A stretch of DNA of 64,000 nucleotides from Stenotrophomonas maltophilia (GTDB taxonomy: Bacteria > Pseudomonadota > Gammaproteobacteria > Xanthomonadales > Xanthomonadaceae), in assembly GCF_004684085.1 (NCBI RefSeq), contig NZ_SRHZ01000059.1:21974-85973 (forward strand), read 5' to 3'. This document shows, in pieces, positions 50,693 through 60,016 of the stretch. The stretch's first letter is position 1; each line of letters starts with the position of its first letter. Under the pieces are notes generated by a model. That model saw nothing but the letters and a program-made list of their open reading frames with translations. It had not been told where the DNA came from and searched no databases. The translations under genes and the position numbers were made by a program.

Positions 50693-52296
50693 AGGCGTTC
50701 GCCGCGCTCTACCAGCGCCTGGACCGGAGCACCGCCACGCTGGACAAGCGTGCGGCGCTGGTCGATTACTTCCGCCAGGCCGGTGCGCATGACGCGGCGT
50801 GGGCGCTGTACCTGCTCAGCGGTGGCAAGGTGGGGGGCGCGCGCCGGAAGATCGCCGCCAGTGGTGAACTGCGCGCCTGGATCGCCGAAGAATCCGGATT
50901 GCCGCCATGGTTGGTGGAAGACAGCTATGCGCAGGTGGGTGACCTGGCCGAGACACTGACCCTGCTGTTGGATGATCCTCTGCAGCCGGCGCCCGACCGC
51001 CCCCTGGCCGAGTGGATCGAACAGCATCTACTGGCCGTGGCCAACCAGGCCGAGCCGGTACGCCGCGAGGCGGTGGTGGCGGGCTGGCAGCAGCTGTGCA
51101 GCAGCGAACGCATGGTGTTCAACAAGCTGCTGACCGGCGCCCTGCGCGTTGGTGTGTCGCAACGACTGGTGCAACAGGCACTGGCCGAATGGTCCGGCCT
51201 GGACATCGCACGCATCGCGCAGCGCATGCTTGGCGAGTGGGTACCGTCGCCCGGACTACTGGGCCAGTTGCTGTCGCCGGACGAGCTGCCCCTGGACCGC
51301 CAGCAACCCTACCCGTTCTTCCTCGCCTCGCCCCTGGAAGGCGCCCCTGCCGAACGTTTCGGCCCCATCGACGAATGGCTGCTGGAATGGAAATGGGACG
51401 GCATCCGCCTGCAGCTGCTGCGCCGCCGCGGCGAAGTGGCACTGTGGTCACGCGGCGAGGAACGTCTGGATGGCCGCTTCCCCGAGATCGAACAGGCAGC
51501 GATGGCACTGCCGGATGGCTGCGTGCTGGACGGCGAGCTGTTGGCCTGGGACGCGGCCACCGGACTGCCACGCGCTTTCACCGCGCTGCAGACCCGTATC
51601 CAACGCCGCAAGCCCGGTGCAGCGACGCTGCGCAACACACCGGTAAGGGTGCTGGCCTACGACCTGCTTGAACACAATGGCGAGGATCTGCGCGAACTGC
51701 CGTTGCAGCAACGACGCATCCGGCTCGCCGAGGTCATCGGCGCACTGGGCGACGCGCGTATCCAGCTCTCGCCGGAGGTTCCCGCCGATGACTGGTCGCA
51801 GGCTGCAGTGCTGCGTGAAGCGGCACGCGAGCGTGGTGTCGAAGGATTGATGGTGAAGCGACGTGCATCGGCCTACCAGGCTGGGCGACGGCGCGGCGAC
51901 TGGTGGAAATGGAAGGTCGACCCACTCACCATCGATGCCGTGCTGCTGTACGCGCAGACCGGCCATGGTCGGCGCAGCACGCTGTACACCGATTACACCT
52001 TCGGGGTCTGGGACGGAGACGCACTTGTGCCGGTGGCCAAAGCCTATTCGGGACTGGACGACAAGGAGATCCTCGCCCTCGACCGATGGATCCGCGCCAA
52101 CACGCGCGAGCGTTTTGGTCCTGTACGCAGCGTACGCGCCGAACAGGTGTTCGAGCTGGGCTTCGAAGCGGTCAACCACAGCAGCCGGCACAAGTCAGGG
52201 ATCGCCGTGCGCTTTCCGCGCATCCTGCGCTGGCGGCACGACAAACCGGCCAGTGAAGCCGATCAACTGGCCAGCCTGCAGGCGCTGGCGCGATGA
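50689..52296 (+). CDS. ATP-dependent DNA ligase (ligase-associated cluster)
   Basis: A 535-residue ATP-dependent ligase with an N-terminal DNA-binding domain (about 1-200), the adenylation site LEWKWDGIRLQLL near residue 225 (KxDG, Lys is the nucleotidyl acceptor), motifs RGEERLDGRFPEI, LDGELLAWD, and GLMVKRRASAYQAGRR and WWKWKVDP (motifs IV-V), plus an OB domain. It is distinct from the NAD-dependent LigA expected elsewhere in the genome. Both ends overlap neighbours by 4 bases (ATGA), showing tight translational coupling. Confidence 0.93.
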   Translation: MKAFAALYQRLDRSTATLDKRAALVDYFRQAGAHDAAWALYLLSGGKVGGARRKIAASGELRAWIAEESGLPPWLVEDSYAQVGDLAETLTLLLDDPLQPAPDRPLAEWIEQHLLAVANQAEPVRREAVVAGWQQLCSSERMVFNKLLTGALRVGVSQRLVQQALAEWSGLDIARIAQRMLGEWVPSPGLLGQLLSPDELPLDRQQPYPFFLASPLEGAPAERFGPIDEWLLEWKWDGIRLQLLRRRGEVALWSRGEERLDGRFPEIEQAAMALPDGCVLDGELLAWDAATGLPRAFTALQTRIQRRKPGAATLRNTPVRVLAYDLLEHNGEDLRELPLQQRRIRLAEVIGALGDARIQLSPEVPADDWSQAAVLREAARERGVEGLMVKRRASAYQAGRRRGDWWKWKVDPLTIDAVLLYAQTGHGRRSTLYTDYTFGVWDGDALVPVAKAYSGLDDKEILALDRWIRANTRERFGPVRSVRAEQVFELGFEAVNHSSRHKSGIAVRFPRILRWRHDKPASEADQLASLQALAR

Positions 52297-54752
52297 CCCG
52301 CAGCCAGGCGCTGCGCCGGCTGGAAGACTGGTTTGCCGGTCGTGGCTGGCGTTCGCTGCCGTTCCAGCGCGCGATGTGGCGGCACTATCTGGCAGGAGAA
52401 TCCGGCCTGCTGCATACACCCACCGGCAGCGGCAAGACGCTGGCCATGTTCGGCGGCCCTTTGCTGCAGGCCATGATCGATCCACCACCGCCCCCGCGCC
52501 GCGCCAGTGCGGTGCGCCCGCTGCAGGTGCTGTGGGTAACGCCATTGCGCGCATTGGCCAGCGACACGGCGCGCGCACTGCAGACCGTGATCGATGGGCT
52601 CGGGCTCGGCTGGCGCGTCGGGCTGCGCACCGGCGACGCCAGCAGCCGCGAACGGCGACACGCACGCGAGGGCCGCATCGAGGTACTGGTCACCACGCCT
52701 GAATCGCTGGCGCTGTTGCTGAGCCATGCAGACACGCTGCCGCGCATGCGCCAACTCCGCTGTGTGGTCGTGGACGAGTGGCACGAACTGCTGGGCAACA
52801 AACGCGGCGTGCTGCTGCAGCTGAACCTGGCCGTGTTGCGCGACGCGTCCCCGTCGCTGCAGCTGTGGGGATTGTCGGCCACTCTGGGCAATCTTGAACA
52901 GGCACGCGATGTGCTGCTGCCCGACCGCCCGCAGGCACCCATCGTGCAAGGCGTGCGCCCGCGCCCGATCACCGTGCGCAGCCTGCTGCCCGAACCGGGT
53001 GAACGATTTCCCTGGGCCGGGCATCTTGGCCTTGCACAACTGCCGCGTGTGCTGGACGCTCTGATGGCGGCACGCAGCAGCCTGCTGTTCACCAATACCC
53101 GCGCGCAGGCTGAGCTGTGGCACCAGGCGCTGGCAGCGGTGTGGCCCGAAGATGCGCACACGCTGGCGCTGCACCACGGCTCGCTGGATCCGGTGCTGCG
53201 CCAGCAGGTCGAGGAAGGGCTGCGCGCCGGTACGCTGCGCTGCGTCGTCGCCACGTCCAGTCTCGACCTGGGCGTGGATTTTCCCGAGGTCGAACAGGTG
53301 CTGCAGCTGGGCAGCCCGAAAGGTGTGGCACGCCTGCGGCAACGCGCCGGCCGCGCGCGCCATCGTCCCGGTGCCAGCGGTGCTGTGCTGTGCATACCCA
53401 GCCACGCCCTGGAACTGGCCGAGTACGCGGCCGTGCGCCGCGCATTGCGCGACGGTGTGGTCGAAGCACGCCGACCGCCGACGTTGTCGCTGGACGTGCT
53501 GGCCCAGCATGCGGTCAGCCGCGCCCTGGCCGGCGGCTTCGACAGCGATGCGCTGCTGGCGCAGGTGCGACGCACCCATGCTTTCTCCGCGCTTGCTGAT
53601 GAACAGTGGCAGGCAGTGCTGACGTTCATCGTGCAGGGCGGCAAGGCCTTGGCGCAGTATCCCGATTTCCACAAAGTGGTGCAGGACGCCGACGGCCATT
53701 ACCGCATGCACGATCGCCGCCAGGCGCTGCGCCACCGGTTGTCGATCGGCACCATCAGCAGCGATGGCAGCGTGCGCGTGCAGTTCCTGCGCGGTGGCAG
53801 CCTGGGCGCGGTGGAGGAACAGTTCGCCAGCCGCCTGCGCCGCGGTGATCGTTTCCAGTTTGCAGGCCGCCTGCTTGAACTGGTGCAACTGCGCGACATG
53901 ACTGCCTTCGTGCGGCTGGCACGCGGAGGTGGCGACGGTGTTGTGCCGCGCTGGCAGGGTGGTCAGCTGCCACTGTCGATGGCGCTGGGGCACGAACTGG
54001 AAGCGGTCCTGTCCGGCGCCGACAAGAGTGTTGAATCACGCTGGTTGGCACCGCTGCTGGCTTTGCAGGCGCAACTGTCCGCACTTCCGGGACCGGGCCG
54101 TCTGCTGGTGGAGGACGTGCGGCGCCGCGAAGGCCAGTTCCTGTTCGTGTTTCCGTTTGCCGGCCGCCATGTTCATGAGGCACTGGCCGCCCTGCTGGCG
54201 CTGCGCTGCACGCGCCTGCTGCGCAACAGCATCGGCTATGCCGTGAACGACCATGGCCTGGTTCTGGTACCTGCACAGGCCATCGATCTCGACGCGCAGC
54301 AGTGGCGCGCCCTGTTCACCGCCGATCACCTGCTCCACGACCTGCGCGCAGCGGTGAACCTGGGTGAGCTGGCGCGTCGCCAGTTCCGCGGCATCGCACG
54401 CGTGGCTGGCCTGCTGGTGCCGAGCCTGCCGGGCGGCATGCCGCGTTCGCTGCGCCAGCTGCAGGCCTCGGCGGGCCTGCTGTACGACGTACTGCGCGAG
54501 CACGACCCTGAACACCTGCTGCTGGCACTGGCCGAACACGAAGTGCTGCACGACAGCCTGGATCTTCCCGGCCTGCAGCAGGCGCTTGCACGCATCGGCA
54601 AGCAGGCGCTTTCCGTGCAGCGCCCGCCGTCGCTCACGCCACTGGGCTTCCCGCTGTGGGCCGAACGCCTGCGCGGACAGTTCAGCAACGAAGACTGGCG
54701 GACCCGCGTGCAACGCGCTGCACAACAGCTGGAACGCCGACATGGCCGATGA
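52293..54752 (+). CDS. Ligase-associated DEXH-box helicase (Lhr-core type)
   Basis: An 819-residue superfamily 2 helicase: Walker A LLHTPTGSGKTLAMF near residue 45, motif Ia VTPLRALASDTA, motif II VVDEWHELLGNKRG near residue 165, motif III LWGLSATLGNL, motif VI RLRQRAGRARHRPG near residue 350, then winged-helix and Lhr-type C-terminal domains (about 400-800). The Trp in DEWH marks the ligase-associated branch. Lhr-core enzymes move 3' to 5' on single-stranded DNA. It overlaps the ligase gene by 4 bases and the PdeM gene by 11 bases. Confidence 0.93.
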   Translation: MTRSQALRRLEDWFAGRGWRSLPFQRAMWRHYLAGESGLLHTPTGSGKTLAMFGGPLLQAMIDPPPPPRRASAVRPLQVLWVTPLRALASDTARALQTVIDGLGLGWRVGLRTGDASSRERRHAREGRIEVLVTTPESLALLLSHADTLPRMRQLRCVVVDEWHELLGNKRGVLLQLNLAVLRDASPSLQLWGLSATLGNLEQARDVLLPDRPQAPIVQGVRPRPITVRSLLPEPGERFPWAGHLGLAQLPRVLDALMAARSSLLFTNTRAQAELWHQALAAVWPEDAHTLALHHGSLDPVLRQQVEEGLRAGTLRCVVATSSLDLGVDFPEVEQVLQLGSPKGVARLRQRAGRARHRPGASGAVLCIPSHALELAEYAAVRRALRDGVVEARRPPTLSLDVLAQHAVSRALAGGFDSDALLAQVRRTHAFSALADEQWQAVLTFIVQGGKALAQYPDFHKVVQDADGHYRMHDRRQALRHRLSIGTISSDGSVRVQFLRGGSLGAVEEQFASRLRRGDRFQFAGRLLELVQLRDMTAFVRLARGGGDGVVPRWQGGQLPLSMALGHELEAVLSGADKSVESRWLAPLLALQAQLSALPGPGRLLVEDVRRREGQFLFVFPFAGRHVHEALAALLALRCTRLLRNSIGYAVNDHGLVLVPAQAIDLDAQQWRALFTADHLLHDLRAAVNLGELARRQFRGIARVAGLLVPSLPGGMPRSLRQLQASAGLLYDVLREHDPEHLLLALAEHEVLHDSLDLPGLQQALARIGKQALSVQRPPSLTPLGFPLWAERLRGQFSNEDWRTRVQRAAQQLERRHGR

Positions 54753-55383
54753 ACTGCCGCTGCTGCTGGCAGGGGAGCCGATGATTCTTGCCGGCAAGCG
54801 CGCACTGTACTGGCCCGCCCGGAAGGCGCTGCTGATCGCAGACCTGCACCTGGGCAAAGCCGACGTGTTCCGCCGCGCCGGCATTGCGCTGCCCAGCGGC
54901 GGCACCGGTGAAGACCTGCAACGCCTGCAGGTGTTGCTGGAGGAGCATGCCTGTGGCGAACTGTGGATTCTCGGCGACCTTCTGCATGGGCCGGCACATC
55001 GCGCGGCGTGGTACCAGCAGTGGCTGGGCTGGCGCGAGCGGAATGCCAGGCTGGACGTGCATGTGCTGCGCGGCAATCACGACCGCCAGTTGCCGCATGC
55101 CCGACTGCAGGTGCAGATCCACGAGGAAGCGCGGATGCCGCCATTCCTGCTTCGCCATGAGCCAGAGCCGGATGCAGCGCTGCACGTGATCGCGGGGCAC
55201 CTGCATCCGCAGGTTGCACTGCCTTCGCTGCGCCGTCGCTTTCCGGCCTTCTGGCTGCGCGAGCGGATCACGGTCCTGCCCGCGTTCTCTGCATTCACTG
55301 CCGGCATCGTGCCTGCACCGGTCCGAGGCGAACGCATGCTGGCCTGCGTGGAAGGCAGCCTGGTGCCACTGCCTGCGCCGTGA
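54742..55383 (+). CDS. pdeM: Ligase-associated DNA damage response endonuclease PdeM
   Basis: A 213-residue calcineurin-like metallophosphoesterase: ADLHLGKADVFRRAG near residue 34, ILGDLLHG near residue 76, RGNHDRQLP near residue 112 and AGHLHPQV near residue 153 give the five-block metal site. Orthologues (MPE in Pseudomonas putida) are manganese-dependent DNA endonucleases in the same four-gene cluster. The start ATG 54742 lies inside the helicase coding end. This closes the exonuclease-ligase-helicase-PdeM operon. Confidence 0.92.
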   Translation: MADELPLLLAGEPMILAGKRALYWPARKALLIADLHLGKADVFRRAGIALPSGGTGEDLQRLQVLLEEHACGELWILGDLLHGPAHRAAWYQQWLGWRERNARLDVHVLRGNHDRQLPHARLQVQIHEEARMPPFLLRHEPEPDAALHVIAGHLHPQVALPSLRRRFPAFWLRERITVLPAFSAFTAGIVPAPVRGERMLACVEGSLVPLPAP

Positions 55384-55384
55384 C

Positions 55385-55648
55385 TCAGGCCGGGCGGAGC
55401 TCCGGCATCACGCGGAAGTCCGGCGTGTCATCGTCACGTCGCCGTGGCAGTGCCCGGATCGCCGCCAGCATCTCCTGCGCACAGGCACGGATACGCGCGT
55501 GATGCTCCTGCGATGCGTGGCTGATCAGGCTGCCGACATGGAACTCGAACACGTCCTCCAGTACGTCGGGCTGGTCTTCGTGCAGCATCTGCAGCAGTCC
55601 GCGCAGCTTGCAGATTTCCGATTCCAGCTCTTCGACCGCGAACAACAT
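55385..55648 (-). CDS. Small protein of unknown function (87 aa)
   Basis: An 87-residue acidic, mainly helical protein: MLFAVEELESEICKLRGLLQ is an amphipathic coiled-coil-like start, followed by VLEDVFEFHVGSLISHAS and an Arg/Asp-rich tail. GAGGAGGA lies 4 bases before ATG 55648, so this start is preferred over an upstream frame that would add 52 unlikely residues. It is convergent with PdeM (one base between stops). No family is recognised. Confidence 0.65.
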   Translation of the reverse strand: MLFAVEELESEICKLRGLLQMLHEDQPDVLEDVFEFHVGSLISHASQEHHARIRACAQEMLAAIRALPRRRDDDTPDFRVMPELRPA

Positions 55649-55829
55649 GGCGTCCTCCTCTTCAACATCCGACGGCACGTCCGGGCCGCAACAGGCCGCA
55701 ACGGCACTGCCGCCCGGGCCACGCGCGATGATGATCACGGAAAGGAAAACGGGCGACGCGGCGATTGCGTGCTCCCCTCTTCTCGCATATCCGCGGTGAG
55801 GCAACCGTTAATTCAGGTGATGGCGCCCT

Positions 55830-57098
55830 TCACGCACTGGCCGTTTCGGCAACGATGCGAGGCGGTTCGCCCGCCGTGGCCATTGCATTGATGAAGGCTG
55901 GATCCAGCGCGAGCGAACCGAACCAACCATGCTGCGTACCACTGAGCACGCGCAGCATGTGGCCGCGGCCACCGGGCAGGCGTCCCATCGGCCCCAGCAG
56001 CACATCGCGGGCCTTCGCCCACGCATCGCGGTCGGACTGGAACAACGGCGTCAGCCAGCGGCTCCAGCGCTGGTACACGGCCACGTGCGCACGCCGCTGC
56101 GTCTGGTAGGCCTGCAGTGCAGCGGCACCCCCACCGTGGCTGCGAACCGCATCGCGCAGGGCCAGTGCGTCGATCAGCGCCATGTTCACGCCCTGTCCGA
56201 GCTGCGGGCTCATCGAATGCGCGGCATCGCCAGCCAGCACCATGCGTCCATGATGCCAGCGCGTCATCACCGCATCACGATAGACCGCGCGCGCAAGCTG
56301 GCCCGCATCACGCAGGTGCACGAAACGCGCGCTGGCCTGTGGCCACAGCGCGTGCAGCTCATCCAGCCAGGGCGCCATGCCATCGGTCTGCCAACGCTCG
56401 AAGTCGGCACGTTGCAGACTCCAGAAAAAGCTCAGGCGCGGCGTGTCGTCGCCCGGGCGGGTACCCACCGGCAACAGCCCGATCATCTTGCGCGCAGCGA
56501 CGTAGCGCTGGCGCAGCTCCTGCATGTGCGGCCAGTCTTCGGCCGGCAGCAGGCACCACAACGCGCCCCACGGATACACGCGGTCCAGCCCGATGCCACC
56601 TGCGATCGTGCCGCGCAGCGTCGACGCAGCGCCATCGGCGGCAATCACCAGATCAAATGGACCGTGCTGGCGCCCTTCGCTGTCGCGCAGGCGACCCTGC
56701 TCGGCATCCACTTCGGTGATGGTGGTACCGGCATGCAGCTGGCCCGCACCCGCGCGCGCCTGGTCCAGCAGCGAGAACAATGCCCCGCGCTGCATGCCCA
56801 GGCCATGCAGGTGCGTATCCAGGCCGTCGTAGCGCATGTCCATCACGGCGCGCTCGCACGGCGTGTCTCCATACAGACGGTGCACCGGTGCGGCATGCGC
56901 ACGCACGGCCTCAAGCAGCCCCATCTGCCACAGCACCTGCAGGCCGCTGGGCTGCAGCAGGAAGCCCGCCCCGACCGGCCCAGGGGTGGGCACACGCTCG
57001 AAGATCTCCACCTCGTGGCCATCACGGGTGAGCAGAATGGCCAGTGCCTGGCCAGCGGTGCCGTAGCCAATCACGGCGATGCGCAGTCGTTCCGTCAT
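55830..57098 (-). CDS. FAD-dependent monooxygenase (UbiH/PHBH-like)
   Basis: A 422-residue group A flavin monooxygenase: Rossmann motif RIAVIGYGTAGQALAILL near residue 5 (the third glycine is kept, with Tyr for Ala), the DG motif LVIAADGAASTLRGTIA near residue 155, and GRMVLAGDAAHSMSPQLGQG near residue 280 (GD motif). The substrate is probably an aromatic or quinone-like ring but cannot be read from sequence. ATG 57098 (MTERLRIAVIGYG) is the natural start. It stands alone downstream of cspA on the same strand, beyond the cspA terminator. Confidence 0.9.
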   Translation of the reverse strand: MTERLRIAVIGYGTAGQALAILLTRDGHEVEIFERVPTPGPVGAGFLLQPSGLQVLWQMGLLEAVRAHAAPVHRLYGDTPCERAVMDMRYDGLDTHLHGLGMQRGALFSLLDQARAGAGQLHAGTTITEVDAEQGRLRDSEGRQHGPFDLVIAADGAASTLRGTIAGGIGLDRVYPWGALWCLLPAEDWPHMQELRQRYVAARKMIGLLPVGTRPGDDTPRLSFFWSLQRADFERWQTDGMAPWLDELHALWPQASARFVHLRDAGQLARAVYRDAVMTRWHHGRMVLAGDAAHSMSPQLGQGVNMALIDALALRDAVRSHGGGAAALQAYQTQRRAHVAVYQRWSRWLTPLFQSDRDAWAKARDVLLGPMGRLPGGRGHMLRVLSGTQHGWFGSLALDPAFINAMATAGEPPRIVAETASA

Positions 57099-57153
57099 GA
57101 CCGCATTGTGCCCGAGGCGGGTGCGTGCCGAACGGGTCGCGGGGAACCCGCGC

Positions 57154-57181
57154 AAAAAAAACCCCGCCGAAGCGGGGTTTT
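57154..57181 (-). terminator. Rho-independent terminator of the cold-shock gene
   Basis: On the minus strand AAAACCCCGC-TTCG-GCGGGGTTTT is followed by more T residues. It is a strong intrinsic terminator 20 bases after the csp stop codon. Confidence 0.93.
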
Positions 57182-57200
57182 CAACGCGCTGTCGAGTGGA

Positions 57201-57407
57201 TCACTCAACCGGCATGATGTTCGACGCCTGGGCACCCTTCGGACCCTGGGTCACGTCATAAGTGACACGCTGGCCTTCCTGCAGGCTACGGAAGCCCTTG
57301 CTGTTGATGGCGGAGAAGTGCGCGAACACGTCGGCGCTGCCATCCTCCGGCGAGATGAAGCCAAATCCCTTGGCGTCGTTGAACCACTTGACGGTACCGT
57401 TCGGCAT
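57201..57407 (-). CDS. cspA: CspA-family cold shock protein
   Basis: A 68-residue single cold-shock domain: [20 protein letters not shown] contains RNP1 (KGFGFI), and VFAHFSAI matches RNP2 (VFVHF in most members). It should bind single-stranded RNA or DNA and act as an RNA chaperone. It has its own promoter-like sequence and terminator, and a 5' leader of about 50 bases, shorter than the thermosensor leader of E. coli cspA. Whether it is cold-induced is unknown. Confidence 0.95.
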   Translation of the reverse strand: MPNGTVKWFNDAKGFGFISPEDGSADVFAHFSAINSKGFRSLQEGQRVTYDVTQGPKGAQASNIMPVE

Positions 57408-57466
57408 GTTGATGCGTGACCTTATGCAATGAATGGGTGGTGTACGCTGAACCCGCGCACAAGCTG

Positions 57467-57495
57467 AGTATGCAAAGCTTGTTACGCGAAGACAA
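57467..57495 (-). promoter_or_regulatory. Possible promoter of the cold-shock gene
   Basis: On the minus strand TTGTCT (57490-57495) and CATACT (57467-57472) are spaced by 17 bases; each matches consensus at 4 of 6 positions. The -35 end abuts the last codons of the MTI phosphorylase gene. Confidence 0.35.
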
Positions 57496-58242
57496 TCACC
57501 CCCGTGCCAATTCGCCCACCAGTTCCGGAAGTCCGTTGCTGGCGGCCTGCACATTTGCCAGTACTTCAGCCATCGTGATCTCTTCGCCATCGCCACAGCC
57601 GGCGGCCCAGTTGGCGATGATCGCCAGACAGGCGTAATCGAGGCCCAACTCCCGTGCCAGCGCGGCTTCCGGCATGCCGGTCATGCCCACCAGGTCGCAG
57701 CCGTCGCGGCGCATGCGCGCGATTTCGGCGATGGTTTCCAGCCGCGGACCCTGCGTCGCGCCATAGCAGCCACCGTCATGGACCGTGACACCGGTCACTT
57801 TGGCCGCAGCCAGGATCTTGCTGCGCAGCATCGGCGTATACGGGTGGCCGAAATCGACGTGGACCACGTCGGTGCCTTCTTCTTCACAGATCGTGCTGAT
57901 ACGGCCCCAGGTGTAGTCGATGATCTGGTCCGGGCAGGCCAGCACGCGCGGACCAAAGTGTTCGGTGATGCCACCGACCGTGTTCAACGCCAGCACGCGC
58001 TGCGCGCCCAGCTGCTGCAACGCGGCCAGGTTGGCACGGTAGTTGATCTTGTGCGGCGGCAGCGAATGGCCCTCGCCATGGCGCGCCAGGAATGCCACGC
58101 GATGGCCGAGCAGCGTACCGACGCGCACCGGGCCCGACGGACGGCCGAAGCGGGTGTCGATCTCGTGGGTCTGCACGTCGTCAAGCTTGGCCAGGTTGTA
58201 GACACCGGTACCGCCGATCACGGCCAGGGCGATCTGTTGCAT
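57496..58242 (-). CDS. S-methyl-5'-thioinosine phosphorylase (MTAP family)
   Basis: A 248-residue purine nucleoside phosphorylase of the MTAP family: [14 protein letters not shown] near residue 7, [21 protein letters not shown] near residue 48, and [20 protein letters not shown] near residue 185. Pseudomonas PA3004, which lies by nagZ and hpt as here, is a thioinosine phosphorylase used to salvage methylthioadenosine after deamination; the same role is inferred. ATG 58242 ([13 protein letters not shown]) is preferred over 58251. It is 82 bases downstream of hpt. Confidence 0.9.
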   Translation of the reverse strand: MQQIALAVIGGTGVYNLAKLDDVQTHEIDTRFGRPSGPVRVGTLLGHRVAFLARHGEGHSLPPHKINYRANLAALQQLGAQRVLALNTVGGITEHFGPRVLACPDQIIDYTWGRISTICEEEGTDVVHVDFGHPYTPMLRSKILAAAKVTGVTVHDGGCYGATQGPRLETIAEIARMRRDGCDLVGMTGMPEAALARELGLDYACLAIIANWAAGCGDGEEITMAEVLANVQAASNGLPELVGELARG

Positions 58243-58324
58243 TCGAAGCACTCCATGAAAAGACGAACGCCGGCACCCGAGGATGCCGGCGGCAGAAGAA
58301 GACGCGCCGCGGACGGCTGCGCCG

Positions 58325-58879
58325 TTATTCCTTCATCGCGTAGATGGCCGGCACGCAGCGCAGGGTTTCGTTGACGTCCATGCCGAAGCCGAACACGTAG
58401 CGGTCCGGCAGTTCAATGCCGGCGTAGTCGGCGACCACGTCCGGCAGCGCGCGGTCGTGCTTCTTCACGGTCATCGCGGCAATGCGCACATCGGTCGCAC
58501 CCTGCTCCAGGCACCAGGTGCGCACGCCCTGCAGGGTGTAGCCCTCGTCGAGGATGTCATCAACCAGCAGCACGCGGCGGCCGAACAGCGAGGTGGCCGG
58601 CTTGTGCTTCCAGACCAGGTCGCCGCCGGTGGTTTCACCGCGGTAACGAGTGGCATGCAGGTAATCGAACTGCACGTCCTGGCCGCGCGCACCCAGTTCC
58701 AGCGCCAGCTGGCCGGCAAACGGCAGCGCACCGTGCATGATGGACAGGAACAGCGGCACCTCGCCCTTGTAATCGCGCGCGATGGCGTCGGCGATACCAG
58801 CGATGGCCGTGTCGATGGTGGGGCGGTCGACCAGCAGGTCAGCCTGGGCCAGGGCCTGGGAAATGGTGAGGTTGGGCAT
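58325..58879 (-). CDS. hpt: Hypoxanthine-guanine phosphoribosyltransferase
   Basis: The 184-residue product joins hypoxanthine or guanine with PRPP. The PRPP loop is VLLVDDILDEGYTLQGV near residue 105, with IMHGALPFAGQLALEL (PPi loop) near residue 48 and a C-terminal FGFGMDVNETLR. It overlaps nagZ by one base (TGATG) and precedes the MTI phosphorylase gene, forming a nagZ-hpt-MTIP salvage run on the minus strand. Confidence 0.93.
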   Translation of the reverse strand: MPNLTISQALAQADLLVDRPTIDTAIAGIADAIARDYKGEVPLFLSIMHGALPFAGQLALELGARGQDVQFDYLHATRYRGETTGGDLVWKHKPATSLFGRRVLLVDDILDEGYTLQGVRTWCLEQGATDVRIAAMTVKKHDRALPDVVADYAGIELPDRYVFGFGMDVNETLRCVPAIYAMKE

Positions 58880-59886
58880 CAGACGGTTCTTCCAAGGGTT
58901 TCAAGCAGACGGGATTGGGTGTCGCCATGGCGGGCATCGGCCAGCAGGCCGTCCCAGCCGAGCGCGCCGCGGCCGAGCAGGCCCAGCAACGCAGCAGTAT
59001 TTAGGGAGCGCCCCTGCACCGCGTGCAGGGCTTCATCGACCAGTTCCGGGTGGCAGACCAGCACTACGTCGCAGCCGGCATCCAGATGCGCGTGCACGCG
59101 CGCCGGTACGCCGCCAGCGCTGTGCGAGGCGGCCATGCCGATGTCGTCGGAGAACACCACCCCACGGAAGCCGAGCTCGCCACGCAGGATGTCCTGGATC
59201 CAGCGCGGCGAGTAACCGGCTGGCTCAGGCGCAATCTGCGGGTAGATCACGTGCGCCATCATCACCGCGTCGGCACCGGCGGCGATGCCGGCCTGGAACG
59301 GCACCAGGTCCTGCGCGCGCAGCTCGTCCAGCGCACGCGGGTCGATCGCGGTGTCCACGTGGGTGTCTTCCAGCACGGTGCCATGGCCGGGGAAATGCTT
59401 GAGCGTGGCGGCCATGCCGACTGCATGCATGCCGCGCACGTAGGCGGCGGTGAATGCGGCCACCACCTGCGGGTCTTCACTGAAGGCGCGGTTGCCGATG
59501 GCGCGGTTGCCACGGCCCAGGTCGACCACCGGCGCGAAGCTCAGGTCCAGGCCGCTGGCACGTACTTCACTGGCCATCAGCCAGGCGTGCTGCTCGGCCA
59601 GGGCCAGCGCCTGCTGCGGATCGGTGGCGTACAGCGCGCCGATGTCCTGCAGCGGCGGCAGCTCGCTGTAGCCTTCGCGGAAGCGCTGCACGCGGCCGCC
59701 TTCCTGGTCCACGCAGATCAGCTGCGGGCGCGGGGCGGCAGCGCGGATCGCCGCGCTCAGATCGGTCACCTGCTGGCGCGAGGCGAAGTTGCGCTTGAAC
59801 AGCACCACCCCGGCCACGGCATCGTGCTGCAGCCAGTCACGTTCCTGGGCGGTCAGTTCGGTGCCGGCAACGCCGATCAGCAGCAT
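58879..59886 (-). CDS. nagZ: Beta-N-acetylhexosaminidase NagZ
   Basis: NagZ removes N-acetylglucosamine from anhydro-muropeptides in the cytoplasm during peptidoglycan recycling; the product controls AmpR-type induction of chromosomal beta-lactamases. The 335-residue GH3 enzyme has LICVDQEGGRVQRF near residue 60, KHFPGHGTVLEDTHVD near residue 160 with the catalytic-loop His, and the nucleophile in VVFSDDIGMAA near residue 240. ATG 59886 (MLLIGVAGTELTAQE) is the family start. It leads the nagZ-hpt-MTIP group. Confidence 0.95.
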   Translation of the reverse strand: MLLIGVAGTELTAQERDWLQHDAVAGVVLFKRNFASRQQVTDLSAAIRAAAPRPQLICVDQEGGRVQRFREGYSELPPLQDIGALYATDPQQALALAEQHAWLMASEVRASGLDLSFAPVVDLGRGNRAIGNRAFSEDPQVVAAFTAAYVRGMHAVGMAATLKHFPGHGTVLEDTHVDTAIDPRALDELRAQDLVPFQAGIAAGADAVMMAHVIYPQIAPEPAGYSPRWIQDILRGELGFRGVVFSDDIGMAASHSAGGVPARVHAHLDAGCDVVLVCHPELVDEALHAVQGRSLNTAALLGLLGRGALGWDGLLADARHGDTQSRLLETLGRTV

Positions 59887-59978
59887 GGTCGATCTCCACA
59901 TCGCGCGCCCGCATGGCGCAGTGCCGCATTGTCGCAGAACCGGCCGACAGGCGCAGTGGCCAAGGCAAAAGGGAGTGT

Positions 59979-60009
59979 GGGGTCAGATCCCCGCAGGGGC
60001 TCTGACCCC
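59979..60009. repeat. Palindrome of the GGGGTCAGATC family, terminator-like
   Basis: GGGGTCAGATCCCC-GCA-GGGGCTCTGACCCC forms a stem just after the stop of the FrnE-like gene (minus strand) and before nagZ. Confidence 0.65.
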
Positions 60010-60016
60010 GATCTGC

